A DNA stretch of 62,851 nucleotides from Bacteroidota bacterium (GTDB lineage Bacteria; Bacteroidota; Bacteroidia; Bacteroidales; Bacteroidaceae), in the NCBI GenBank assembly GCA_023458215.1, contig JAEXAJ010000158.1:1-62851 (forward strand), read 5' to 3'. Position numbers and translations under genes: made by a program. Of the stretch, positions 1-8,426 are shown piece after piece (the stretch's first letter is position 1; every line of letters begins with the position of its first letter). The notes below the pieces were generated by a model, which did not search any database, was not told the origin of the DNA, and worked only from the letters and a program-made list of their open reading frames with translations.

Positions 1-1864
1 TCATCTCCGCACTTTTGCGGAAGACATCCTGTACTTGTTTGCTCTTATACAACCAAGGTTCTGTGGGAGGTGCTCCATGGGCACGGGTATGTGAAGTAAG
101 GAAGCCGAAAGGTAACCAACGGCAATATAATTCATCGGGAGTGGATGTTACAAAACCGCCCATATCGTGACTCCAGAAAGAGAAACCGGAAAGGCCGAAG
201 GATAAACCTGCACGAAGCGTACCCAGCATACCGGTATTCGTTGTAGCTGCGTCGCCACCCCAATGCAACGGATAGCGTTGAGAACCTGCCCATGCGGCAC
301 GAGCCCATATCACATTCTCATTATGCAACTGCTTGGTGACGTCAGCTACTGCCATGTCGTAGCGTAGCGGGTAAAGATTGTGTTCGTACCAGCCACTCTT
401 GCCGGATGCATAGATACCGTTCAGCGGAGCTGCTTCTCCAAAGTCTACCTTAATGGCACTTACACCGATATTCAGCAATCCTGCCAGCTTGTCCTGATAC
501 CACTTCACGGTTTCGGGATTGGAGAAATCAAGTACTACGTCTTCGTAGGGTAATTCGCCGTTGGCGTTCTTCACGTACATATTCTTCTCTATCAATTCAG
601 AGAAGTAATGGTTCTTCGGAGTGAAGTAGGGCAGCTGCCATAAGGATACGTGGAAGCCTTGCGATCTTAAATCCTTCAACATCTTCTCGGGATTCTGGAA
701 ACGATTCTCAGAGAACTTATAGTCGCATTGCCAGTCCACATCAAACCAGCCCGTATCAAAGTGGATCACATCACAAGGATATTTGTTCTTGCGGATATTG
801 GCGGCAACCTCATAGCCTTCTTTTTCGCTGAAGTAAGTGATGCGGCTCATCCAAGTACCGAAAGACCACAACGGAGGCATACCCGGCTTACCTACCAAGT
901 CGGTATATTCATCGAGGATTTCTTTAGGATCGCCAAAGAAGACGAATAAATCCATATTCTCATCTCCCATGAACATCTTGTTCAGACCGATATAGGTAGC
1001 ACCAAAATCGCAAGTCACAGGGGCGGAAGTGTGCATAAACATGCCGTAGCCTCTGCTACTCATAAAGAACGGAATGGGTTTATACATCTGATCTGTTTCG
1101 GGTCCCTGAGGATCGGTCACAAACATATTCACTTTCTGACCTACCTTATCCAAACCGGTAGCCGACTCACCACAACCGAAGATCATTTCGCCTGCTGTGA
1201 GATAGAATACAGGATTGATGCGGCGGGCATTATCACTGCCACGTTTCACAAAGCTAAAGGGAGTATACTTCACCTGCGTAGAGTCAGAATCACCCAATGT
1301 AGCGGTCTGGCTCAAGATACGGCCGGACTTGTCTTTCAAGACAATACGCCAGGGGTTCTTATCAATCTGAATCGTACCATAGTTGCTGGTATAGATAATA
1401 GAGTTGGCTGTTTCAGCGGATTTCCAGCTTCCATCCTTCCCCGGTTCTTTTGCCAGCATAATGGAAGTGGCAGGTTTGGGTTCTACGGGAGTAGTCAGCA
1501 TACGGATGCGCACGGTACGCGGAGTGATAAAGTCGATCTTGAACTTCAGGCTGGGATCGTTCTCGTAAGCGGTGAAAGGGAAATCAAGCATCTTCATTTT
1601 ACGGGGTTGGGCACAATTCGTATTAAATGCCTGACGAGGCGTCAGCTGCCCCCGCTTCCAATTTACCAATCCTTCACCGGACTTTGTATCGAAAGATGCC
1701 AGATGATCGGCAAAGAACAGTGTATTACTCAAGTCCAGGAAGTCGGCACTCATATCCATGGCTTGGTTCATCAAATAAGAGGTACCGTTGTATACCTGAG
1801 GCTGTGCCGAAGAATTGGCACATACGGAAAACAGTACCGCAATCGCTAAGAATTGTTTCTTCAT
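1..1864 (-). CDS. GH31 alpha-xylosidase-type glycoside hydrolase (3' end outside window)
   Basis: Secreted glycoside hydrolase of family 31, probably releasing alpha-linked xylose from xyloglucan-type oligosaccharides in the periplasm. The 621 codons visible start at ATG 1864 with a signal peptide (MKKQFLAIAVLFSVCANSSA) and run off the left edge. An N-terminal beta-sandwich is followed by the catalytic barrel. The nucleophile motif IKVDFGEAAP (Asp474) and the acid/base motif HWGGD (Asp538) match the YicI/alpha-xylosidase branch (KTDFGE, HWGGD) better than the alpha-glucosidase branch, which has DMNEP. It is divergent from the HTCS gene at 2128 and has a TACATTTG -7 box 30 nt upstream, so HTCS control is plausible. 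The family is sure; xylose specificity is inferred from motifs and from neighbouring GH9 and GH30 genes. Confidence 0.9.
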   Translation of the reverse strand, partial: MKKQFLAIAVLFSVCANSSAQPQVYNGTSYLMNQAMDMSADFLDLSNTLFFADHLASFDTKSGEGLVNWKRGQLTPRQAFNTNCAQPRKMKMLDFPFTAYENDPSLKFKIDFITPRTVRIRMLTTPVEPKPATSIMLAKEPGKDGSWKSAETANSIIYTSNYGTIQIDKNPWRIVLKDKSGRILSQTATLGDSDSTQVKYTPFSFVKRGSDNARRINPVFYLTAGEMIFGCGESATGLDKVGQKVNMFVTDPQGPETDQMYKPIPFFMSSRGYGMFMHTSAPVTCDFGATYIGLNKMFMGDENMDLFVFFGDPKEILDEYTDLVGKPGMPPLWSFGTWMSRITYFSEKEGYEVAANIRKNKYPCDVIHFDTGWFDVDWQCDYKFSENRFQNPEKMLKDLRSQGFHVSLWQLPYFTPKNHYFSELIEKNMYVKNANGELPYEDVVLDFSNPETVKWYQDKLAGLLNIGVSAIKVDFGEAAPLNGIYASGKSGWYEHNLYPLRYDMAVADVTKQLHNENVIWARAAWAGSQRYPLHWGGDAATTNTGMLGTLRAGLSFGLSGFSFWSHDMGGFVTSTPDELYCRWLPFGFLTSHTRAHGAPPTEPWLYKSKQVQDVFRKSAEM

Positions 1865-1893
1865 ACTATCGGATTTATATAATTTCTTTCATG

Positions 1894-1901
1894 CAAATGT
1901 A
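1894..1901 (-). promoter_or_regulatory. Promoter -7 box (TACATTTG) of the GH31 gene
   Basis: Reads TACATTTG on the minus strand, matching the Bacteroidetes -7 consensus TAnnTTTG, about 30 nt before the GH31 start. I see no good TTTG -33 box at the expected distance, which fits an activator-dependent promoter. Confidence 0.6.
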
Positions 1902-1938
1902 TCCCCTATCCTTGATATGGAGGTATCAGAAAATAGTC

Positions 1939-1994
1939 TTTTCCTACCCGGTTTTGTTTCATTACATGCCCGCAAAAGGGGTAGGAAACAAAAT
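1939..1994. promoter_or_regulatory. Overlapping inverted repeats in the GH31/HTCS divergent promoter region
   Basis: TTTCCTACCC (1940-1949) is perfectly inverted as GGGTAGGAAA (1979-1988). Directly beside it GTTTTGTTTC (1951-1960) pairs with GAAACAAAAT (1985-1994, 9 of 10). The two inverted repeats share bases on the right side. The site lies upstream of both divergent promoters. It could be an operator for the HTCS AraC-type domain; that role is inference. Confidence 0.45.
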
Positions 1995-2075
1995 GTATAC
2001 TCATTTTCATCAAATGATAGACCTCTTACTTCCCCAATCGAAGAAGTCTCTCTTGCTCGTCCGGATGATTATGAG

Positions 2076-2083
2076 TAAGTTTG
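2076..2083 (+). promoter_or_regulatory. Promoter -7 box (TAAGTTTG) of the first HTCS gene
   Basis: TAAGTTTG matches TAnnTTTG. A CTTG at 2052-2055 lies 20 nt upstream as a likely -33 element. The presumed start codon follows 44 nt downstream of the box. Confidence 0.65.
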
Positions 2084-2127
2084 CATGTACAATGTCGTTG
2101 TTATCCTATCCAATAAAAAAAAGCACT

Positions 2128-5100
2128 ATGAAACGAGTATTTCTGTTCTCCCTGTTTGCTCTGCTTTTCTCTTTTACTTCCTTCGGGAATTCAATGGATA
2201 CTCCTCCGGCGGTCATGTTCAAGCAACTCTCCACCACTGAAGGACTTTCCAACAATAGTATCCGGAGCATCTTTCGTGATAGCAGAGGCTTTCTATGGAT
2301 AGGTACGGAATCGGGATTGAATAAGTATGACGGATATTCTTTCTGTCACTATTACCGTAACAACTCCGAACTTCCGGATGATGCCATCAGTACGATATTC
2401 GAAGACTCCAACGGCAATATATGGATCAGAATGTCTAATGGCTATAGCATTTACGACTATAGAACCGGGCGATTCAACAATGACTATAAGCAAGTACTGG
2501 AAGAGATGAAAATACCCTCTAAGAATGTACTCAGAGTGGGTATGAGTTCTAAAAATGAGTTCTGGGCTTACGACCAGTCCAAACTCTACATCCGCAGTGC
2601 GGACAATAATTCCATCAAGGCTTTCCCCTTGCAAATAGAAAATATATCCAACCTGATTGTAGGAGCACAGTACATTTATATAATGTATACCAACGGCACC
2701 CTGTACGGCATCAATAAACAAACTTCCGAGACTCAGGAAGTAAGCATCCCCGCACTTTACAAACCTCTATTGGAAAACCACGAACCATACGTATATGTAG
2801 ACCAAAACGAAAGCGTATGGCTTTATACTTTCCAAAACAGCCTGCTACTACATAGAAACAATTCCACTCAGGCATGGGAAAGCATCAATCTGAGCGACCG
2901 GGATATCCAGTATAACCGGGTACAACGCATTCTTGATATGGGTAACGGCAACGTGTGGATTCTTACCAGCCATAAAGGTCTGTTCATCTACAATACGCTC
3001 GGCAAATCGCTCACAAACCTTGTTCATAACCCGTTGAAACCCCATACTATTGCCAGTAATAACCTGAGTACCATCTATCAGGATAAAGACGGTATCGTGT
3101 GGTTGGGGAATTTCAAGCATGGCATCTCTTATTACAGTCCGATGTCGCAGATTGTGCTGGGCAACAAGTCACTGGAATATGATGACGTCCTTACCTTCTG
3201 CAAAGATGCCGGACAAAAGTTCATCTATTACGGTACCGACGGAACAGGACTGATACGCCAATCCTTACTGACGGATGTTTACGAAAAAATATCCACTCCT
3301 GCCAATGTGGTTGTCGACCTATCCACCGACGCCAAGAACCGGATATGGATCGGTACGTATCAGAAAGGGCTAATCTGCTACTCCAATGGTCAGATCAGAC
3401 AATACACCACTGCCAACAGCCAACTGCTGGAAGATAATGTCTATACCGTAGAAGTAGACAAGCATGGCTACATTTGGATAGGTACCATGAGGGGCTACAT
3501 ACAACGGCTGAACCCCGAAACCGGGCAGTTCGACACCATTCTATACCGCCCCGAAGAGTTCTTTGTACGCGATATGTACTACGATAACGACCATCACCTC
3601 TACATCGCCACCAGTGGAGGGCTTATCGTGATAGATACCGACAACCAGGCATACAACATCTATTCGGAAGCAAGCCGCTTCAAGGAAAACGCCATGCTGA
3701 CCGTTTATAAAGATAGCCGTGACCTGATCTGGATAGGACATCCGCACGGTCTGAGCATTTGGGATCAGAAGACCGATTCCATCCACTTCATTGACCAGAA
3801 TGACGGACTTGCCGCCAACCTTGTCCGGGCAATTATGGAAGATAACAACCAGCAAATGTGGGTTTGTACGGGCAATGGCATTTCGCGCATCAACTTGACA
3901 AACGGAACATACTCTATCGTGAACTACTCCGTAAACGACGGACTGATTTGCAACGATGCCAACGTACATGCCATTCTGAAACTGGATAACGGCAATATCC
4001 TCATAGGCACTCCCAAAGGATACCAAACCATCATTCCGCAAGACATCCTGACTACCGGCTACAAGGCCGAAATCTATCTGACGGGGATAGACCTGAAATC
4101 AGAGAAAGTTCTAAAGGATGTGCTTGGAGGCAACTCTCCCGAATGCACACAGAGCCTGACTCTGACTGAAGAGAGTAATTCCTTCACGCTATCCTTCTCC
4201 GCCCTCGACCTGATTGAACCGGACAAGATAAAATACGCCTACCGGATAGAGCAAAGTCACTCCAACTGGATTTATGCGGAGAACAATAAAATCAACCTAT
4301 CCATGCTCCCTGCCGGTAGCTATACGCTATTGGTCAAAGTATGTAACTCACAAGGTGTATGGAGCCCCCATATCAAGACCTTGAAGATAGCAATCCTCCC
4401 GCCCTGGTGGCGCACTTGGTGGGCTTACGGGCTATACTGTTGCATCGTTCTATGCCTGGTTTTGTTCATTATCCGCTACCTGCGCATACGCCAAAAAGAA
4501 AAACAAATCCTGCAAGCCATCGAAGCCGAGAATGAAAGGCAACAGAAGATCAGTAACATGAAACTGCAATTCTTCGCCAATATCAGCCATGAATTGAGAA
4601 CGCCTTTATCGCTCATCATCAATCCGCTCGAAGAGTTCTTCGAGAATTATCCCGAACACCGCAAAGGCATACTGGACATGGTGAAGCAAAATGCCGGCTA
4701 TCTGCTGGAACTCATCAACCAGCTGCTGGACTTCAGGAGGCTGGATGCCAATGCGGAAACTCTGAAGTGCAAGCATGATAACATTCTCATTATCATAAAT
4801 GAGATATTCCATTCTTTCGATCCTATCGCACAGAAGAGGAACATCCATTATACTTTGAAGAGTCCTCAGCACTCCATCTTTATGGATTTCGACTACGACA
4901 AGATTCGCAAGATCATGACGAATATTCTTTCGAACGCATTCAAGTTTACCCCGAACAAAGGAAGTATCTCTTTGAGTATAGAGTTGGAAGACTCTCATCT
5001 GAAGCTCATCTTTACAGATACAGGCTGTGGCATAGACGATGAGTCCAAAGAGAAGGTATTCCTGCGCTTCTACCAGTCCGACAAGAACCAGTCAAGCAGC

Positions 5101-6078
5101 GGCGGTAGCGGTATCGGATTGCACATTGTATCAGAATACGTGAAGATGCACCAAGGCAGCATACACATTGAAGATAATCAGCCCGGCGGATCGGTATTCA
5201 TACTTACCCTGCCCTTACATCAGCATAGCGACCCGGAACAGAAAGTGGAATCAACGGAGAAGCAGACTATTGAAGAAGAGACTCATCCGTTCACCATCCT
5301 ACTGGTAGACGACAATTACGACTTCATCAAGTTCCTTTCGGAAAGTCTTTCCAAGAAGTATCATGTACTGAAAGCCATGAACGGAAAGCAAGCCTTGACC
5401 GTGCTTGAGAAAGAAGATGTGGACTTGGTAGTGAGCGATATCATGATGCCCGAGATGGATGGATTGGAACTCTGTACGGCTATCAAGAATGACATTCGTT
5501 ACTCCCACATCCCCATCATCCTGCTTACCGCCAAAGCCAGTGAGGAACATCAGCTCGAAGGGCTCAGTGTAGGTGCCGACGATTATATAACCAAGCCTTT
5601 CAACATGGAAGTCCTTAAACTGCGCATCAACAAGATTATCGATATGAATGTGAAACGGCAGGAGTTATTCAATCAGGAGATAAAAATCGAACCCAGCCGG
5701 ATAACCGTTACCCCCCTTGACCGGCAATTGGTTGAGAAAGCCATTCATATTGTAGAAGAGAACCTCAGTGAAACAGAGTTCTCCGTAGAAGAACTTGCCG
5801 CCAGCCTGAATATATCCCGTAGCTATTTCTATAAGAAGATGGTGAAGATTACCGGGAGGAAGCCTATCGAGTTTATAAGAACCATTCGCATGAAGCGTGC
5901 ACAACAACTGCTGGCAGAGAGCCAGATGCAGGTTGCCGAGATTGCCTACATGCTGGGATATAACTCTCCGAAAGTCTTCTCCAAGCACTTCAAGGAAGAG
6001 TTCAATCTAAGTCCTTCGGAGTTCATGCGGCAACAAACGGGAAATACGGGGGACAATGCCAGCGTGGAAGAGGAGTAA
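2128..6078 (+). CDS. Hybrid two-component system regulator (HTCS), copy 1
   Basis: One-protein sensor-regulator of 1316 aa that detects glycan fragments in the periplasm and activates polysaccharide-utilisation genes. Order seen: signal peptide (MKRVFLFSLFALLFSFTSFG), beta-propeller repeats of the Reg_prop type (about 30-690, recurrent IWIGT/LWIGT motifs), Y_Y_Y domain (about 690-755), membrane helix (about 763-787), HisKA with FFANISHELRTPLS (His821), HATPase (DTGCGID, GSGIGL), receiver with SDIMMPEMDG (Asp1104) and ITKPF, then AraC-type HTH (about 1205-1310). All catalytic residues are present. An upstream in-frame extension to 1627 is open but overlaps the GH31 gene and lacks a signal peptide, so ATG 2128 is chosen, downstream of a promoter. 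It is a close paralogue of the HTCS at 9909. Confidence 0.95.
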   Translation: MKRVFLFSLFALLFSFTSFGNSMDTPPAVMFKQLSTTEGLSNNSIRSIFRDSRGFLWIGTESGLNKYDGYSFCHYYRNNSELPDDAISTIFEDSNGNIWIRMSNGYSIYDYRTGRFNNDYKQVLEEMKIPSKNVLRVGMSSKNEFWAYDQSKLYIRSADNNSIKAFPLQIENISNLIVGAQYIYIMYTNGTLYGINKQTSETQEVSIPALYKPLLENHEPYVYVDQNESVWLYTFQNSLLLHRNNSTQAWESINLSDRDIQYNRVQRILDMGNGNVWILTSHKGLFIYNTLGKSLTNLVHNPLKPHTIASNNLSTIYQDKDGIVWLGNFKHGISYYSPMSQIVLGNKSLEYDDVLTFCKDAGQKFIYYGTDGTGLIRQSLLTDVYEKISTPANVVVDLSTDAKNRIWIGTYQKGLICYSNGQIRQYTTANSQLLEDNVYTVEVDKHGYIWIGTMRGYIQRLNPETGQFDTILYRPEEFFVRDMYYDNDHHLYIATSGGLIVIDTDNQAYNIYSEASRFKENAMLTVYKDSRDLIWIGHPHGLSIWDQKTDSIHFIDQNDGLAANLVRAIMEDNNQQMWVCTGNGISRINLTNGTYSIVNYSVNDGLICNDANVHAILKLDNGNILIGTPKGYQTIIPQDILTTGYKAEIYLTGIDLKSEKVLKDVLGGNSPECTQSLTLTEESNSFTLSFSALDLIEPDKIKYAYRIEQSHSNWIYAENNKINLSMLPAGSYTLLVKVCNSQGVWSPHIKTLKIAILPPWWRTWWAYGLYCCIVLCLVLFIIRYLRIRQKEKQILQAIEAENERQQKISNMKLQFFANISHELRTPLSLIINPLEEFFENYPEHRKGILDMVKQNAGYLLELINQLLDFRRLDANAETLKCKHDNILIIINEIFHSFDPIAQKRNIHYTLKSPQHSIFMDFDYDKIRKIMTNILSNAFKFTPNKGSISLSIELEDSHLKLIFTDTGCGIDDESKEKVFLRFYQSDKNQSSSGGSGIGLHIVSEYVKMHQGSIHIEDNQPGGSVFILTLPLHQHSDPEQKVESTEKQTIEEETHPFTILLVDDNYDFIKFLSESLSKKYHVLKAMNGKQALTVLEKEDVDLVVSDIMMPEMDGLELCTAIKNDIRYSHIPIILLTAKASEEHQLEGLSVGADDYITKPFNMEVLKLRINKIIDMNVKRQELFNQEIKIEPSRITVTPLDRQLVEKAIHIVEENLSETEFSVEELAASLNISRSYFYKKMVKITGRKPIEFIRTIRMKRAQQLLAESQMQVAEIAYMLGYNSPKVFSKHFKEEFNLSPSEFMRQQTGNTGDNASVEEE

Positions 6079-6179
6079 TTTATAGCTCTAAAAGGGCATT
6101 GACACACCTTCTCTTTTGGCAATACGATTTTTATATTTATACAAAAAGTAGATTGTCCAATCATGGGCGCATATTGAGG

Positions 6180-6245
6180 ATACCTCAGTCGTATACTTAG
6201 GGTATCTCTGTATACGACTGAGACACCCTAAGTATACGACTGAGA
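6180..6245. repeat. Three-unit array with 22-bp period (array A)
   Basis: Three consecutive 22-bp units. GTATACGACTGAG occurs at 6210-6222 and 6232-6244, exactly 22 bp apart. Its inverse CTCAGTCGTATAC is at 6184-6196. The first unit is therefore inverted relative to the other two, so the RNA could fold with a 13-bp stem. It lies between the 3' ends of convergent genes. Confidence 0.8.
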
Positions 6246-6354
6246 TAGGTTCAATATATATGCATCATAATCAGATCGTTACATTTCGTAGCTCGACTAA
6301 TAACAAATTCAGACAAATAAACAGATAGTCATTTCTAAATGGATATGAGCTAAA

Positions 6355-6456
6355 TGTGATAAAGTGATTGGGTGATAAAGTAATAGTGGGATAACACTCT
6401 GTGGCACATAGCGCAGCTACCTTATCACTTTATTACCCTATCACCATTTTACTTCA
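6355..6456. repeat. Imperfect foldback of 8-bp-phased GTGATAAA-like repeats
   Basis: The left half reads as GTGATAAA, GTGATTGG, GTGATAAA, GTAATAGT in 8-bp steps. The right half is the opposite orientation (ACCTTATC, ACTTTATT, ACCCTATC, ACCATTTT). The halves can pair imperfectly with about a 20-nt loop. A related element is at 45037-45112. It may act as a 3'-end structure for the convergent genes. Confidence 0.6.
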
Positions 6457-6536
6457 TTTCTTCCGCGTTACGAATAGAATTCAACTACTGATTCGCATGA
6501 ATATATAAAAATAAGCATCCTTTTCGAAGTGAGGAT

Positions 6537-8411
6537 TTAGAACACAGATATAAAGCTGATAGCAGGCAAATAAACCCGTGCCTGCCCGTTCTCTACTTTA
6601 ACCGTAGTTTCTTTCATGCAATCTTTGGTATTGGTAACATAGACCTTAACCTCTTTCACCTCTGCCGGAAGTCCTGAAATAACGGCCTGGCAATCGGCAC
6701 CATTGTTCACCATGTGAACCGCATATTTGCCACGAGTGATATTACCGAATGCCGCACAATTCACGTTCTTCTTATCGCTGCTGACCGGGATAGCCAACGC
6801 ATCGGCGGGAGTAGCTGCCAACTGCTTCATATTCCAAAAGCGTTGTGTAGGATGCAAAGGTCCTTCAGATCCATAAAGCCCATCGCCCCACAACAGCGAG
6901 TAGTCCGACGTCAACTGCCATTGCAAGATAGACAACGGCTGGCAGATGGCGCAAATGCGAGTATAGAGGTTGATTTCATAAAGGGCGAAAGTAGATTCAT
7001 TAAAGATCTCGGCATAGTTGTGGGCAGCGGCATCCGTACTTCCTTCACCAATGATAAGCGGAACGTTCAGTTGCCGGGCAGCATCCGCCCACCTCTTTAA
7101 GGTAGCATCGTCACAACCCCGCCAGGAATGGAAGGAAACTGCGCCAATGTATTTATGGGTCGCCTCATCGCCCAATGCCGGAAGGATAAAGTCGAAGGTT
7201 GTTGCGTCCGAGTTATCACCCAGCAGCATGCGGGTAGGCAGATTCCGTTTCGCCAGATAGCCGCCAAACTCCTTGATAAACTCTGCATGTTGTTGCGGCG
7301 TATGAAGTACGTCAATACCCAAATCGGACTCATTAAACGAGAACATGGAGAACTCGATACCATAATGCTGCTTGGCATACTGTATATAATCTGCCATGGA
7401 CTTATAGATCTGCTCTTTCTTCTGCGGATTGAGGCGGTAGGCAATCACACCACCCCGATATTTATAGCTGGCAGGATCACCCTCAATAGCCCAGGTAGGG
7501 GGGAACCAGCAACTCAGGATAACAGGCATACCCATGGCTTTCAACCTTTTCGCCATGAACAGACTTTGTTCTACGCGTTCGTTCAATCCACCGTTCTGAG
7601 CGGCAGCAATAGGGTCTGAATGCTCTTCGGGTTGCCACAATCTCCACGGAAACTCCACACGACCGTAGGCTACACGCAAGTTTTCGAGGCAATAATCGAT
7701 GACTTTAGGGTCACCGGTGGGGTTCTGAAGACGGAAGTTTCCACCGAAGCCGGTAAACAGATTGCCCGGGTTCTGCCTATCAAGCACGATATTCACATCG
7801 CTATGATCGATGGTTCCTAAAGCACGAAGCTCCATATTCAGGGTGGTATCTTCCGACTTCTTCAATGTCGGCAGCAGTTGGATATAGATGGATGCGCCCT
7901 CTTTGTCTCTCTCCGTGAAGATACTTACAGCTTTATCGAACTTAAATTCAAGCTTACGATTGGCAGAAGTGACGGATAAACTCCGACTGCTTGCTTTTAT
8001 TTTAGCTTGAGCATAATTCTCCGCGGTAAGCGTAATGCAGTAATAGGCTGACTGGTTCAGGGTAGTATCCGATGAGGCTTTAATGGAAATATCTACCAAT
8101 CCTCGTGCTTTGTCGGTAACCTGCTGTTGAAACTTTACGCCGCGAAAGGTAGTAATCACTTCCTGCCTATCTCCTTCCCTGTGATAACGGGGACGGACTT
8201 GCCGCTCTTTCCCGGACATTTCCATATCTCCTTTAAGGTTGCCCACACAGAGGGAAGACTCGAAATCAATCAGTTCACCGTCCACCCGGACACCGGTTAT
8301 GTTACTCCACGCCATCACTTCGGTCTGTGCCGAAACGGGCAAAGTCAAAGCACCGCACAAGCATGCAAGTGCCCAAAGCCGGAAAATTCGTAAGTTCTTC
8401 ATACTATTCAT
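6537..8411 (-). CDS. GH30-like secreted glycoside hydrolase
   Basis: Secreted hydrolase of 624 aa, most like clan GH-A family 30 (glucosylceramidase/beta-glucanase/xylanase group). A signal peptide ends at LPVSAQ. About 200 residues of beta-rich N-terminal sequence precede a TGFGGNFRLQN motif typical of the start of the GH30 barrel. Candidate acid/base is Glu361 in FSFNESDLG and candidate nucleophile is Glu456 in LIIGEGSTD. The C-terminal 90 residues look like the usual GH30 beta-sandwich. The start could also be the second Met at 8402, since MKNLRIF begins a normal signal peptide. It lies 15 bp after the epimerase gene and is probably co-transcribed with it from the promoter at 9718. Beta-glucan or xylan oligosaccharides are plausible substrates. 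Motif spacing is unlike textbook GH30, so the family is likely but not certain. Confidence 0.75.
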   Translation of the reverse strand: MNSMKNLRIFRLWALACLCGALTLPVSAQTEVMAWSNITGVRVDGELIDFESSLCVGNLKGDMEMSGKERQVRPRYHREGDRQEVITTFRGVKFQQQVTDKARGLVDISIKASSDTTLNQSAYYCITLTAENYAQAKIKASSRSLSVTSANRKLEFKFDKAVSIFTERDKEGASIYIQLLPTLKKSEDTTLNMELRALGTIDHSDVNIVLDRQNPGNLFTGFGGNFRLQNPTGDPKVIDYCLENLRVAYGRVEFPWRLWQPEEHSDPIAAAQNGGLNERVEQSLFMAKRLKAMGMPVILSCWFPPTWAIEGDPASYKYRGGVIAYRLNPQKKEQIYKSMADYIQYAKQHYGIEFSMFSFNESDLGIDVLHTPQQHAEFIKEFGGYLAKRNLPTRMLLGDNSDATTFDFILPALGDEATHKYIGAVSFHSWRGCDDATLKRWADAARQLNVPLIIGEGSTDAAAHNYAEIFNESTFALYEINLYTRICAICQPLSILQWQLTSDYSLLWGDGLYGSEGPLHPTQRFWNMKQLAATPADALAIPVSSDKKNVNCAAFGNITRGKYAVHMVNNGADCQAVISGLPAEVKEVKVYVTNTKDCMKETTVKVENGQARVYLPAISFISVF

Positions 8412-8426
8412 GTTTGATATAAAGTG

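Larger units (their letters stand above)
6079..6536. other. 458-bp non-coding gap between convergent HTCS and GH30-like genes
   Basis: No credible ORF. The gap holds a 22-bp-period array (6180-6245) and an imperfect foldback of 8-bp-phased repeats (6355-6456), each listed separately. Because the flanking genes converge, both elements lie in 3' regions. Confidence 0.7.

Noticed and set aside
1627..2127. In-frame upstream extension of the first HTCS
   Set aside because: It overlaps the divergent GH31 gene and the promoter box at 2076, and the signal peptide begins only at ATG 2128.
3541..4041. 166-codon minus-strand ORF
   Set aside because: Antisense to the propeller domain of the first HTCS; no motif and no promoter.
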